A stretch of 64,000 nucleotides of DNA from Amphiduros pacificus (GCA_949316495.1 OX439012.1:24400666-24464665); one strand, 5' to 3'; positions 1 through 13,608 are shown, numbered from the stretch's first letter. Program-made: numbers and translations. The notes: generated by a model not told the origin, from the letters alone.

Positions 1-319
1 CCATATCTTTCAGTTTTATGATAGATTTTAGGAGTATATTGTCCAGTGAATCTCCTTTATTTATTTCTAATATTTTGAAATATATATGCAAATGAACTAA
101 ACCGCTTCAAAGTGTGTCCCCCAGTTCTTGCTTGTGTTACCGTCTTCTACGTAGTTTGCCTCAGTTCCAGATTTTGCTCTTCAAGCTAAGTTTGGGTGAA
201 ACAGGCATCTCCTATGTAGATGGCAATATCTTCTCAACTGTCAGCCATGGCAGGAAATGATAGTGATAAACCACACCATATCAAAGAAAGAAGTTGGGCA
301 GTGGATCCCAAAGCATATT

Positions 320-536
320 CTGGAATGAATTCCAGAGTGGATTTCTGGAGTATATTCCAGAGTGGATTCCAGAGTGGATCCTGGAGTGGATTCCGGAGTG
401 GATCCTGGAGTGGATCCTGGAGTGGATTATGGAGTGGATTCCGGAGTGGGTTCCAGAGTTGGTTCTGGAGTGGATTCCGGAGTGGGTTCCAGAGTTGGTT
501 CTGGAGTGGATTCCGGAGTGGGTTCCAGAACAGTCG
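320..536. repeat. 12-bp minisatellite
   Basis: Tandem array of a 12-bp unit close to GAGTGGATTCCG, with variants ending in CCTG, CCAG and TTCTG. Because the unit is a multiple of three, several frames stay open on both strands and give false repeat proteins. No gene is supported here. Confidence 0.9.
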
Positions 537-740
537 ACTTCCAAGTGGACAGCGTGAGCTCGCAGACACCGGACCCAGTGTAGCGTGGCTGCGCCGCTCG
601 CTCTCGCTGTTGACAAGTCTTGTGTTCCTGTCTTCCTCACTATGAAAAACACTTTTGGGTATTTTTCTCACGGTCCAGTAGCCTTATTTAGGACTGAGTA
701 TGGCCCTCTGGGGCACAGGGAAATCACACGGTCTCACACA

Positions 741-759
741 CATCAAAGCCATGCCGCCA
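741..759 (+). promoter_or_regulatory. TCF site with adjacent Helper site
   Basis: CATCAAAG (741-748) is followed after 4 bp by GCCGCCA (753-759). CATCAAAG fits the TCF/LEF HMG-box consensus and GCCGCCR is the known Helper site of C-clamp TCFs. The pairing is seen in the sequence; binding is inferred. It lies in a GC-richer stretch (540-860) with no convincing coding signal. Confidence 0.45.
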
Positions 760-1068
760 CTCTCAGGTAATTACCGACTGCAACCCCACCTAGTGGCACC
801 TTCTAAAAGCCGGACAGGTCTAAACTTTGTGAATCGTGCACGTGTTCCACCGAATCAAATGTCTTGTGGATATCAAACAACATATAAAGACTGGAGAAAA
901 CTCATTCATTGGTTGTGCACATCCCCAAATATGTTCTTGTGGGCATTTTAAACACAATTAAATGTCAGTACATGATGGCTCAAAGGTAAATATGTGAGAT
1001 TATATTTCAGAGCAAAATAGTACCATAAATGTTATTTCAATGGGAGATACCGTTATATCCAAATTGGA

Positions 1069-1248
1069 ATAGATTCATGATTTGAGTCGGGTACCAGACT
1101 ATGGATAGATTCATGATTTGAGTCGGGTACCAGACTATGGATAGATTCATGATTTGGCTCGGGTACCAGACTATGGATAGATTCATGATTTGGGTCGGGT
1201 ACCAGACTATGGATAGATTCATGATTTGGCTCGGGTACCAGACTATGG
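1069..1248. repeat. 36-bp minisatellite, 5 copies
   Basis: Five near-identical 36-bp units that start ATAGATTCATGATTTG and end ACCAGACTATGG, differing mainly at the GAGTC/GCTC/GGTC position. Downstream, 1250-1420 is GC-richer and carries a CSL-type site CGTGGGAA at 1344-1351. Confidence 0.95.
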
Positions 1249-1772
1249 ATGGATCGGGTCGAAGTTTTAGACGGTGTTGCCGCCTGTGACTCGCCCAGGC
1301 CTGACACCGGGCAGGACACGTGGGTCGCTCTCCCTGCACAGGTCGTGGGAAACACACAGTCCTCTCTGATAGGGAGGAAAAGGGGGCGGGGAAAACAAGC
1401 TCACCACACGGAAGTACATCGATAGACATCATATCTAACCCATGGAGGTTTTATTTTTTGGTCTCGTGGTTTATATATCAAACAGAATGGTAGGAATTAC
1501 ACACACTCTCCCTGTGGGAGGAGGTATGGATGTATAGGGAACAAACCAATAAACAACTTATAATCTTCCCGTGTGCTTGTTATTTGTCTATCTTTTTAAT
1601 TGTTTATCTGAGGGTCATTGGGCCCTCCAGCGGGGTGTACATTGTAGATGAGGGATGTACTGTGGAAATCTTGATAAAATTTCCCCTTTCCCCTCCCTTA
1701 AACTTAAACTGAGTAGTCATTTGTAACTAATGTTTCGTCAAAAGCCACTTGGTTGCCATGTAGGGAGGGGGC

Positions 1773-1890
1773 ATTGTTCTCTGGGATCACAGTAGACCCC
1801 CCCTGAGATATGATCATTGTTCTCCTGGATCGCAGTAGACCCCCCCCCCCCTCCCCCCTGAGATATGATCATTGTCCTCCTGGGTCGCAA
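1773..1890. repeat. Imperfect tandem triplication with poly-C
   Basis: A segment of about 55 bp containing GATATGATCATTGTTCTCC and a following GTAGACCCCCC run is present about three times, with C-tracts of varying length. A CTCF-like motif on the minus strand lies just after it (1922-1938). Confidence 0.75.
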
Positions 1891-1899
1891 GGATTGAAA

Positions 1900-3900
1900 G
1901 CTGCCATAAGGGCAATGTGTGATGCCCCCTGTCGGAGACTGTCGTCATAGCATTGGCCTTATCTGTCACATCATAAAACACACTAGCTTCATGAACTTTC
2001 CACTAGATATAATACATATTTTGGTGTTTCTTTTTGTAATAGTTCCACATGAATAATTTTCACAAATACAAATCTTCATGATCCGCGTCCCGAATAAGAA
2101 ATCGATTTGCATTTTAATGGACAATTTGGGCATTCAAGTCTCTTTTCCTGACAAAAATCATTCCTTATGAACCATTTTTATGCTGTAATGGGCTTGCATG
2201 AAGTCAGGAGAGGGCTTTAAACTCAAGTTATGTTTAAACTCATACTTCTTGTCTGTAACCATATCACAAATTAACTCTTATCAAGCTAATTACGTTGAAT
2301 CTGTTGTATAACCATTGTCAGAAGAAAAGATGGAAATAAATATCAGAAAAATATATAAAGAAAATAGATATATCTTCATATGTCAGTCTTCATTCTGTTA
2401 GACACGATAGGCTGCTGTTCTACCTTCGCATGTATTAATTACAGTTTAGGGCCTCTTTTGATGTGTATACATATAAATCAATGTGTAATATATACGTTCA
2501 TTGTATACTATATAATTGACCATCTTAATGACCTTTCCATGCCCTTCAGTTCATGAGAAATATAGGATCTAGGACTTATCTTATTTGTCACTAGCATATA
2601 TCGCTGGATCTGTGTTTGTTTCTGTTGACATTGTCCATTCAGTGCACAGGTCATTTGGTCAGTGATTGGTCACTGGGTCAGACAACACAATGCTAAGGAT
2701 GAGAGATATTAATACGGACATTTCAAGTCTTTTTATCTCGTCAAAAGCAGAGAACAAAAACGTTTTATGTAGAAAATGTCAATCAATAGTCTAATTCTGT
2801 ATAAAACCTGATCTTTAGAATCACAATGTTGTATGGAACAAATCGTAAAAAGATATTTCCATCCTAATAATTAGCCCCACTCTGTATGTTTTCTTTCTGG
2901 GTAAAACTATTTTCCACTAAGAGCCAAATATCCTTGTACTCAAATATCTAACTTCCTGTTATGTCAAATTACTATTCTTCATGTAATTTGAAATCTCTGA
3001 TCACACTGTTAAGCCAATTAATTTGAATGTGAAAAATACTGTCATTTTTCGATTCGCCTGCTCTTCATTTGCCTTTCAAATCTCTTCTCCATGCAAAATG
3101 ATCAAGATCCTTATTTTTTTATCATTTATGTAGATATGTTCATTTTTTTTCTTTTCCATAAGATAATTCACCTGACTTTGAAGGTGAAATATTGGATTAG
3201 TACACAGTCGGGGGGGAACTAAAATGGTGGAAAGGGCATAGCAGCGAATGCATTTGCTGTTTTGTGTTAGCATCAAAATATTTTATGATAGCTGTAGCTG
3301 GGCTATGAAAGCACTAAAACGTGGTGGCTGTAAGCTGGTCCAATATTGGATCAAAATATCTTAATAAACTTCTCTACCGCTAAACGAATGAACAAGGCCA
3401 CTCCTTCAGTGACATCTTTAAAAAAAATAAAAATAATAAAATGAAAAAATAAAAAAAGCTTAGAATGAAATCTTCCCTCATCATTTCCCTCATCATATCT
3501 TGGGTTTGTGTGTGAATTCTCGATGATAATCAGTGACCCATTTATGGATGAAATCCTAAATATGCCTACTTCCTGGGGGGGGGGGGCATCCTATCTTTTC
3601 TACTGCCAGGAATGTCTCATTTCACATACCACTGGAGGGTCACAGGGCTGTCATCACGCTCAGGTGCCCACGTCTGCTACCCCTATAGTGCCACTAGGGC
3701 TATTTCCTGGGAGGTGGGTTCCTCCCCTCGCTACCTCACACCTGTCTCAGACAATGCCAGCCGTCTTCTCTGCGACGCTCAGGCGTCCCGCCATACCCGT
3801 ATACAATATGCGCCGAGTATGGCCACGAGAGACCCGTGCGCGAGAACCGCGCGCCGGACAGACTTCAACCATAAATTGTACTCGAACTATTTGACATTAT
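1900..3900. other. Non-coding stretch, no gene recognised
   Basis: AT-rich sequence without a convincing exon. A CpG-containing, GC-richer island lies at about 3610-3870, with CAGGTG and CACCTG E-boxes and a G-tract just before it. Its open frames look like chance frames in GC-rich DNA. Confidence 0.5.
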
Positions 3901-4039
3901 TTTCAAAATAAGTTTCTTAATCAAGTGACATTCCATTGAGTTCAATCAATTTTCAGTGTTTTTTCTAACTGAAAAGAAAAGTAATATGTTATTTATGTGT
4001 ATTTTACATTGTAAAACACAAAGAAAGGGAAAAAGAAAA

Positions 4040-4605
4040 AAAATTAAGAAGAAAAATAAACATTATAATATGTTACCAACTCTTGTGAATTCTGAAGATG
4101 GTGTGATAATATCTGAACCTGTGTCCATAAAAACACGCATATTGTCTATTTTTCTTTTAAAAGAATTACCAGAACTATATACAAGCCATAAAGAGTGGTT
4201 GTGGGGCTCAACATCTTTTCAATAAATGTTTAAAAAAAAATTAAATAAAATTTATCTACGGTAATTTTGCTTTTTGAGAATATTTGTGAACAAGTTTGTT
4301 TAAATTAATTATCATACCATGCCTAAAATTTGTTGTTTACAGTGCGATGTTAAGTTATAACTTAACATAATGACACGCTTTTTTCTTTTATATATAAAAA
4401 AAAATACGAAGACTTTATACAAGCCGCGAGCAATGGGGTTGTTAAGCTCAACAAGTCTTAAATAGAATTCTTAAAGAATTGTTTAATGGAATTTATTTAG
4501 TTTTGCACTTGGACAACACCTGTGTCAAGTATTGTGCAAATTAATTATCATACCATGCCTAAAATGTGTTATTTGGAGTGCCTAAAATGTGTTATTTGGA
4601 GTGCA
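4040..4605. repeat. Diverged tandem duplication
   Basis: Two diverged copies of a segment of roughly 240-270 bp. Each has ATACAAGCC, then a GGCTCAACA- or AGCTCAACA-type stretch, and ends near TTATCATACCATGCCTAAAA (about 4310 and 4545). The second ends in a further short duplication (CCTAAAATGTGTTATTTGGA twice, 4558-4600). It may be a decayed mobile element; the family is not recognised. Confidence 0.5.
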
Positions 4606-4609
4606 CTGT

Positions 4610-6840
4610 GTCGGTCCATATATCACCAGCCCTACCCCTCCGTGGGGAGGTACCAACACGGGCCTAATTAGTGCGGCAGAGCTTGTCTGGTAGGGGCATA
4701 TACGGTCAAACCTTCCCCAGGTGGTCAGCAAGTCGGTCATCTCCTCTGAGATCTTATTTCACGCCCGGGTTGAGATGGTTCCATTTCCTGGTGTTCAGGT
4801 TTCGCATCTGTTTCCTCAAGGAGAGATGAAGTTAATTTCACGGGAACCTATCGCTGAGCTATGCCAAGAATTCTAATATGAAGGAAACAATTAAACTCTT
4901 CAATATGTTTATTACACACCCCCCACCCCTACCAAATAAAAAGGGGAATAATAAAATAAAATAAATTTTATGAAGACATCAATTCTTATTTTCAAGGAGG
5001 GGATTTCTGTTGAGCCCTATGAACGGGGACCCGCTCCGGCATATGCGGAGGTTGTGTCATATGGATCTGGTTTGACTGGCACCATCCCTTATTAACCCTT
5101 TATCTGCTGTGAGGGTTCATTCCTCAATCAACTTTTAGGAGAGAAAGGGCCAAATATGATTGACTTCATAGTGATTGAATCAGAATCGTGCAAAATGAAA
5201 TATTCATGATAGACGTCAAATCTTGATTTCATGTGAACTTGGAGATGTGTATTGTTTTGGTGTTGCCAATATTACCTCACACACGTTAAAGTTAACTTGT
5301 TAAGTCTTGCAATTGTGAAGCCATTTCCTTTCCTTACAGCTTAATTTAGCATATCTACAAAGAACTGGATGGGCAAACATATGTACTGGTCAAACAAGCT
5401 TGTAAGTTTATTGCCCATTCATTTGACTTTCTCGGCCTTATTGCTGCAGAAGCGAAGAAATTCACACCATTTACAATGCATATAAACAAACATAAAAAAG
5501 TAAACTTTTATTACTCTTGAATGTGTCAAATCTTTTTTTCTTTGATTCGGGAAAAGCATTTGACAATAAAAGGGGATCAGCAAACAAAACCTCCATATGG
5601 TTAAGGTGTGCAACTCTTTGAGACAATCCGCTTATACAAACTCATATGAATGGGCTCAAAAAACTTGTGAGGATGCCGTGCTGAGCAAGCTTGTATTAGG
5701 TAATGGATAGCCACACCTACTGCCGGTGTTTGCCATAGAACTCAAGAAAATCACCTCCACTTTACTTAATATATTGATCTCTTAAAAGGTAAATTGCAAT
5801 TTTAGGGTCGTCTGTCTGGGTTTTTTCTCCACATGGAAAACTGGGAGATAACATCGACTGTAATTTGTGTGAAATTGCACTTCTTCATATGACGTTCTGC
5901 AGCTGTGTATACACATTAGTCAGAAAGTTTGTGTAAATAGCTTATATTTGTATTTATGTCTTGAAAAGTTTTATGAAACATAAGTTGAGTGACCATATTT
6001 TAGGGTCATAATTTAAATTAAATATCTTATTTGAAGTGTTTGAGATAAAATTGTTGTTGACAAAAACCAAGAAATCAGTTAATATGGAAATATTTGATAT
6101 GGGAAAATAACATTTCATCATCACCCTGTTAGTATAATTGTTAAGGGACTCTACCCCATGAGGAGTATGTTTGTATCAGTCAATCAGACCTGTCTGGGAA
6201 CCAAATGTTTCTCCAGCCACAATGATTGCAATTCCACCATAATATTACCTTATTGCTGTGGTTAAGGCCTTTGCCTATTCATTTATTATATATGATTGAG
6301 TTTATTTAAGTGTTAATTACATAAAATTAGAATTCGATGAATTTCTCAATTAATTTTCTTTGTAATAAAGACGTAAAATTGAGCAGGGAACATCATATAA
6401 GAATAGATTTGATTAAAGCAGAATTTAATACTCAATGTAAAACGCCCATTCTTATGGTTAGTTATTGTTGCTCCAGTACGAGCTTGCTTAAATCTTTATT
6501 CAATGTTATATAATTTTTGCCATGAGCAATAAATATGTGATAAAGATTCATAACTAGAGACAAAAACATTTTATCTGATGATAGATTATGTGGCAGACTG
6601 GCATTTATAACTAATAATTAACTCACTGTTATTTCTTTTTGTTGATGACCAAATAATTTGGTGATAATATTTCATAACTACAGGCAAATGCATTTCATAA
6701 GATAATGGATTTATTATTTGACCTCATCTGGAGTTTGGACAATCCCCTCTTTAGGACTGACATTAACGACTAATAAAATACGTAACTCACATTGTCTAAC
6801 GCCTTATAAAAGGGTGTAACACACAGGTAACTAATAATCT
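4610..6840. other. Gene-free stretch
   Basis: No gene or structured repeat recognised. There is a GC-richer patch at 4610-4870 and simple A/T-rich runs near 4930-4960. Confidence 0.4.
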
Positions 6841-6847
6841 GGTTAAT

Positions 6848-7560
6848 TTCCCACAATATGATATGCTATCGCTCAGGAAATGTGTCTCAATTAGTGATTT
6901 ATTAACGACTAATTAGTTTGCCATGCGAAATGTGAGATTTGTAATATATTTCTATGAAATAAACACACTTGTGCCAGGAATGTGGACAGTTTGAGTCTGG
7001 TTTTCCAGACACAGTGAGTCCACAGCCGTGGGAACATATTTTGTTGATCACAGATGACTGACACACCGCTGATGTGAAAAGCCAACTTTGTGCAATTCAC
7101 AAGCCTTAAAAGTGTACAAAGGTATAAAGAAAGGGTCAGATTTTAAGAAAGGGAGGTTCTTTTTAAGTTCTGTAAGAATGCTCTGGATATGTGTTTTATT
7201 TAGTTTTATAAAGTAATGCTATTAATGACAGGAAGGCTTGATAAATATTAAGATTAAATTAAAAAGAAAAATACAATGCCCATTGAGAAAGTTGAGAAAA
7301 TTTTAATTATTTGTTTATCAACATTCCCAGAATTCCGCTGTGAACATCCTTGCAGTTATCTTTATGTTCCAATTGCCTTAGTATTCACAGTTGGTTTCAC
7401 ATGGTTTCAGTTCAATTACTCCACCAAGCCTTACATTTCCCATACCACAATATACAATAACGCTATTCATTTCCCTCCTTTTGTGTCCTCAAGACTGGAA
7501 TGTGGGTATCTTGTGCTGTCCCCGCCAGGTGTCACTGACTGTCTCTTGGGAGTGTGGGAA
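6848..7560. promoter_or_regulatory. Cluster of CSL/Su(H) sites
   Basis: Three exact matches to the CSL (RBPJ, Su(H)) consensus YGTGGGAA lie within about 700 bp: TTCCCACA at 6848-6855, CGTGGGAA at 7027-7034 and TGTGGGAA at 7553-7560. Two more follow at 8994-9001 and 10165-10172. Given the HES genes nearby, which are classical Notch targets, this is a candidate Notch-responsive enhancer downstream of gene A. Function is inferred. Confidence 0.4.
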
Positions 7561-9769
7561 GATGAGTTGAGTACTTCTTTTTGATAAAAGATACGTAAGC
7601 TCTGAGTGCCCACGAGACAAAGGTGGAGCGGCCAGCATATCAAATCAAAATCAAAATCAAAAATAAATTACAGCTCTTATAGATAATAAAACAGTAAATT
7701 TCATGTTTGTGGATTACAGCTATTCCCTATATAGGTCATATGACAATACTGGTGAGTTTACAGATGCTTTCTTTTCAAGGAATAGCTCTCTGGACCTCAG
7801 TTCATGAAAAAAGGTCCATAAGGGATAGAAACATTCAAAACATTCAAAAGTAGTGGCACCTTTTCAATGGCATCTTTTGAAGCTTTAATGATAACCTTAT
7901 TCATATTTGCTATATAACCAGTACAATCCATATATAAGGGCGGGGAATGATTTATGTAAATTTTATAGATATCAATTGTAAAAAAATGAATATTCAGGAT
8001 ATGAAATTAAAGGTGACATAATTCTTCACAAACAATTGTCACTAAACTTTCCTCGATAAAGTGTCATTTACATAGTTTCATATTCCACATCAAAGTAACC
8101 GGCCCACAATCCTTTGCACGCTCCAGTCACGTGGTTACCTAGTATATGTCCAAAATGACATCAAGCTTGTCGTGCAAGATTGCTTATCCTGGCTTTCATC
8201 GCCATTGTGATCTGTAAGAGGGCATTTATTCATCGCCATTGTTACACCTAAAGTCTTCTGTGTTATGCCTTGTCGAGGAATGTGCCTTTTTCTTTTGTCA
8301 AGTCAACATTTATCCTATATGGTTGCACAAAGAGAAAATAATCCTAGAAAATAACTTGTAATGTGATTAAATGTAAGTTTAATTAGACCTTAGATGCCTT
8401 TGAAGATAAACGCAGTCTATCTGTTTTAAATGGTTAAACGCTGCTAATATCGCCCAGTTCAACAATCCCCTTTCTATAGTTTAATGGTTATTTAGTTAGA
8501 GAGAAAGCAGGTGAGCTTAAATGAGGGGGAACCATTTCCTGAGAGGGGTTTAACTTTCCTCATTTTATATGTAATCAAGCCACAAATGGACATCTGTCTT
8601 GGACACGATTTAAATACAAAGTGTTATTAGTGAAGAAAATTACTTTCCTATGAGAATTCGAGAATTTTCCATAGTAACTTGATTCAACTTTGTTACCAAT
8701 TCTCCCTCTTGAAAGTGTCTCTCTCCTCACGTATAGTGGTGTAACCCCAAAGATCTGTTTTCTTTCAAATATTATGCCATTTCAGTGGTTTTATCCGCTT
8801 TAATCGTCAATCCTGTTGTCCTTGAGTTGGATCACTATTTTATGCTTGGGTCTTGGATTTCGATATTTAATGGATTCATATTGCTTGTCAAATAATATTA
8901 CCTGTCATTTACTTAAATCTATACTTAGCTAATGATATTTCTTGACTTTTACCTTCCCTTATGAACCTTTTTTATGGTATGAGGGTCCATCCTTGTGGGA
9001 AGGGGCTGTAACTCAGTTAATGATATACCTTGAGATTAGAGAACATATTGTATAGCATCAAAGATGGATAAGGGATCCCTATTCCATCTGATAGCATCCA
9101 TGCACTTAATGTTAAGTTCTATACAAGCTTTTCATGTAGTTCCCTAATACAATTAATTCAAGATCATATTATGAGAAGGGGGGTTGACTGTAAAGAAGTT
9201 TAGATTTTGGCATTTTGTAAAAAAAATAAAAGATTAAATTTACTAAGATAGGCTGTTTTTTTACTCTTTTATCTGGTTGAGTATTTTACACGTGTTTCAT
9301 GCCTCAGGATACCCCCATTCAACTCAGCATCCTCGGGGGATGTATCCAGTTAATATAGGACCACCACACATCTCTCTGTTCTCATCATCAGTGACCTTGG
9401 GCAAATCGTGGGAGATTAAAGCAAAGGTCTGTTACTTTAAACAAAATTATACTGGACATCACACAACTTATAATCAACAAAGAGATAAAGTTCTGAATCT
9501 TCTGATATGGAAAATAGCAACATCTTGCGAATAAAATATGTGTTTATATAAAGCCACAGTGGGTATTGTTACCTTGTGAACTGTTTTTTTATTTACTTGT
9601 TACGGGAAAGGGCAGTATAGCAAGTAGAAAAAAAGACATTTGAATTGTAATAAAAAGTACAGTGGAATTACTTCACTTTGTGAGCATATGAAATGGAACA
9701 TTGGTTTATCTCCCGGCATATTTACAAAGCAAAGACCTACAATACTAAGTTGACCATGATATGACATCA

Positions 9770-10345
9770 ATACCCGTCAGAGGACGCTTCGCTTTGTTGG
9801 GGGTGTTTACAGGGGCTGCCTTTTAATGTAGCTACTATTATGCCATTGTTGTCAATACCAGGAAATGGACATCCTAGGTGTGTATTGTCAACACGTTGTG
9901 TAACCCTCAGTGACCTGTGAGGACCACAAAGCGACCCCTGCTGGATGCACGAGGGTCAACCACGCCCCCTAGGAGAGACGCACGGAATCAATGGAGGATG
10001 ATTCTCTTTACACATTTCATGAAAATATATTAAAGAAGAGATATGTCCCAAAGAAATTGACGTTCAAAATTTGTTATCGCTTAGCTAACATTTTCGTTAG
10101 GTTATCTTGGTGTAGTTAGCGAGTAAATAAATAAGACGGTGTATGTTAAATTACTGGAGAGAGGCGTGGGAATCTGTTTTGCCCGCCAGGGGGCGTGACC
10201 CGACACAAACATCAAAGCGAATACAGCGCAATCATGTGTAATTATCTACCTGTAATTAACTAATCATCCCATCTCACCTGGGCCATCCACTTAGGCGTCT
10301 CAATTCTCAGCGCTTACATGTCATACACACCAAAGACCATTTTGT
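9770..10345. promoter_or_regulatory. GC-rich candidate cis-element with CTCF-like, CSL and TCF sites
   Basis: A GC-richer island in AT-rich DNA. It holds two CTCF-like motifs (minus strand 9931-9950, core CCAGCAGGGGTCGC; plus strand 10182-10198, core CCGCCAGGGGGCG), a CSL site CGTGGGAA (10165-10172) and a TCF-type CATCAAAG (10210-10217). CAGGGG lies 17 bp before the TCF site, one mismatch from the CAGGTG seen at this spacing elsewhere. Another CTCF-like motif is at 11029-11045. Confidence 0.45.
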
Positions 10346-12104
10346 TCCCGTCAAGAATAAGGGTGTTTAACCTCGGGTGTAGCTTTGTGGTATGTCCTCA
10401 TCTTCTTGGCAGGATGGGTTGGAATGAGATACTTGTACGTGAAAAATACTGCTCACAAATAGAATAATAGCTTAATGAAATCAAACAGATTCTCTAAAGA
10501 GAGTTTTTATTCTCATGTTTTATGGATGAATGACTTGGAACATTGCATTTGATGAACATAAAAAACATGTTGAAAAGATTACCTTTTCGTCGTGCTATCT
10601 TACCTCGTGTATAAATGACATAACTAATGTATTAAATCTGAATCGAGAACAAATCCGACATACATTTATATAAGTATGTCTATATCACATGACATATATT
10701 GTTCTCACTTCAATATTATAGAAAAATTGCAGATAGGTATTTATCGAATTCGTGAGTTTTTCTGTAAAGATTTAGGCATGAAGCATAAAGTGTATTTTCG
10801 TGATTGATTGTGTGTTCTTAGCCCATCTGTGGAGGTTACACTGATTGTCATAAATACACAGAATAAAGTGAAGTTTTACCATTATGCCTGAGTAATGGAG
10901 GAGATAATAATACAGCCCTAGCAAATAGGAGCTCAAAGTTGAGCATCTAATATAATTGCTTAATTGACTGGGTTCCTAAAGATCAGAAAAGTTTCTTGCA
11001 TGTTAAGGTAGTATTATTTATCTCAGTGGGCAATAGGGGGCGCGCATCTTCGTCAGATTGTGTTGACAGGCATGCAAACATTAAATTAGGAAGAAATAAA
11101 AAGTGTCTGAAAAATTTCAGGCAATGTGATAAATGTTGAACTCAGCTAAACAGAAAAGTCAATCCTCAACCTAGGTAGAAAATACACTACCTCTGTTTAG
11201 AACAGAATGAATGAATGGCGATGTTTCTCAAAAAGGTCAACTTGGACATCACCTTAAAAAGATTTGAAAAATGGATTTCAAGATATATACATAAATCTTT
11301 AAATATATTAAACAAGTTGTTTGCTTATATTAACTCACGGTACTACTATTATCTATAAGTAACAAAATCATAATAATATGAATATTAAAAATCGTGGACT
11401 ATTTTTTGGAAAATACTGATTGTCTTGATAAGATTCTCAAGCAATACAAAGACAAAAATTGATAGAAAATTATTGTATTTGGTGTGTTGGACAAAGTGAA
11501 TCGAACTCTGTGATCGAAGGAAGACTAAATTAATATCACATGTTAGAAGCTTAAATGTCATAATTTGATTATCTTGTTCTCCCTATATTACAGAAAGTTG
11601 TTAGATCTTAACAGCAATAAACGTTTTAGCAGTGATGAACATATTTAATTAAAATACACTTCTTGCTGTTTTTCAGTTTCAGTGTTTTTCATATCTGCTG
11701 CTTTATCTGCCAAAATTTCTAAACTCATATACAAATCTTCCACTAACGAGATATATGAAACATGACAAACGGCATATATCTTCCGAGAAAGATGACAGGT
11801 TCTCACAGCGACATCTGTCGTTAGCATTATCACTATTTCTACGTAAATGACAACGTGTTTTTACACAGACATGTTCATCGTTTTAAAGTTTACCGTCTTG
11901 ACTAACAATTCTGAAGAAATGGCTGTCTATTTTTGTAGTTTCTATTATTTCATAATGAGTCCTAATTATGCAGAGAACGGAACACATGCATGTTTAACTC
12001 AAATTAAACACCTGGAAAATACTTGGTGGGTTGCGATGGAATATAAACAAGGTAGGGATTGTTAGCCGGAATATAAAAATAATTCTTTTAAAAAAAGTGC
12101 ACAA

Positions 12105-12240
12105 GCAGAGAACGCGTCCTGCACGTGCTGGAATGCCCCCCACGTGTGGTGGAATGTCACCATGACAACCCCGCCCATGCGCAGCGTCCCGTCTCGCTTG
12201 GTGCATTGTGGGAGAATGAAAGAGGAAGCAGGTGAAATGA
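12105..12240. promoter_or_regulatory. GC-rich candidate cis-element with E-boxes
   Basis: Contains GCACGTGC (12121-12128) and a second CACGTG (12141-12146), each next to GGAATG (a TEAD-type core). It lies about 2 kb beyond the 3' end of gene A. It looks like a cis-regulatory module rather than coding DNA. Confidence 0.35.
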
Positions 12241-12769
12241 GACTTCAAAGCAAATGAACAACCTGCTGCATAAAGACCCTTGTCAAAGTTGAATAGGCTT
12301 AGCACATGTTTGTTCTGTGTTATGAAAAATTAATATCTCGTTCAAAGAGGTTTATAATGGCATCGTTTTACCCGTAGCGTCCTGGCGGCGATTTTCACAC
12401 GATTTATCACACTTTGTCTTCTTTGAAGCTTCTTTCGTGTCAATCAAAATGGCTTCACTTTCTTTGCCTGGGTTATTAATATTGTTTTCACCCATGTACT
12501 TATCCAGATGTGATGTTTCGCATTTATAAATGATAGCATTATAGTTTATGTTTACATGACTACGCGGCTGTTGAAATCATTCTTCAGCGTTGATAAGCAG
12601 TATTGATTTAATCAAATGAAAATTATTAGTTATCCATATGCTAAATTTTATTTCTTAATTTCATCATAATTAATAGAAAAATTAACTTTTCAACAGATCG
12701 AGAAATTTGAGTTGATAAAGTTTCTGGCCTTGAATATCGATTGATAATCATTTTAATTTATTATTTGTC

Positions 12770-13075
12770 TTGATTCGCCAAATTATCGAAAATGGCGCTT
12801 AACACGGAATCGGGTTTCACTGTTTCCAGGCATGACCAAATAAGGCTGCACGTGCTCACGGAACTTCCAAATAAGGCAGATGTTAATGATATGCAAATGA
12901 GCAGACTGCTTGAAAAATCATAATGAGTCGCGTGCAAATCTGTGGCACGTGCCGTTCTGTTTGATGTCGACCCGAGGGCGGAAGCGCGCCGTGTTCTGCT
13001 TTGTTGCCTCGTAGTCGCATTCAGGTCACGTGACTGTTGATGTCGCACGCCACCTGTCAGTCAAACTTGACCTTT
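12770..13075. promoter_or_regulatory. Candidate enhancer with two CArG boxes and HES-type E-boxes
   Basis: Two perfect CArG boxes, CCAAATAAGG, lie at 12836-12845 and 12867-12876, with GCACGTGC (12848-12855) between them. A full GGCACGTGCC is at 12944-12953, TCACGTGA around 13026-13033, and an octamer-like ATGCAAAT near 12890. CArG boxes bind SRF; GGCACGTGCC is the optimal HES/HEY palindrome. The density of exact consensus sites argues for a regulatory element. Confidence 0.45.
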
Positions 13076-13608
13076 ATTCCTGGGCCATTGAACGATGCTC
13101 AACCTATTTTGAATATATTAACACTGATTTAATATTGTCAGGGGTGAATACCGATACAGAAACACGAGAAATCTGATGAAATGATATTGCCCAAATACTA
13201 AAATACACGTATTTAACTTGAATTTTTCATTGTGTGGCTAAAACCAATGGTTGTTTGGAGAGTGGGGCAGATGAAGCAATTTCTCAATGTTTACTTTGTG
13301 GATAAGGAGGGAACCGTTGCTCATTCCGACAGTGCGTTCTCACGGAGGCAGGTGGGGGACAGGTGGAACTAACTTCAAAACAGGTTCCACTAATAATCAC
13401 GGGAAATACGTGCTCAACAAGCTTACTTCAAATCACTTTGCATATTTCAAAAAGTCTTGTTAGGCAATTCAAAACATTTAAAATCTATTTTCAGTTTGTG
13501 TTCAACAAAGAATGTACTGATTTTTTGAGAGGCGTATATCTACAAAAATCACATTGATATCATATCACAAATAGAAACATAGATTAAATTTCATTTTTAA
13601 ACAACAAT

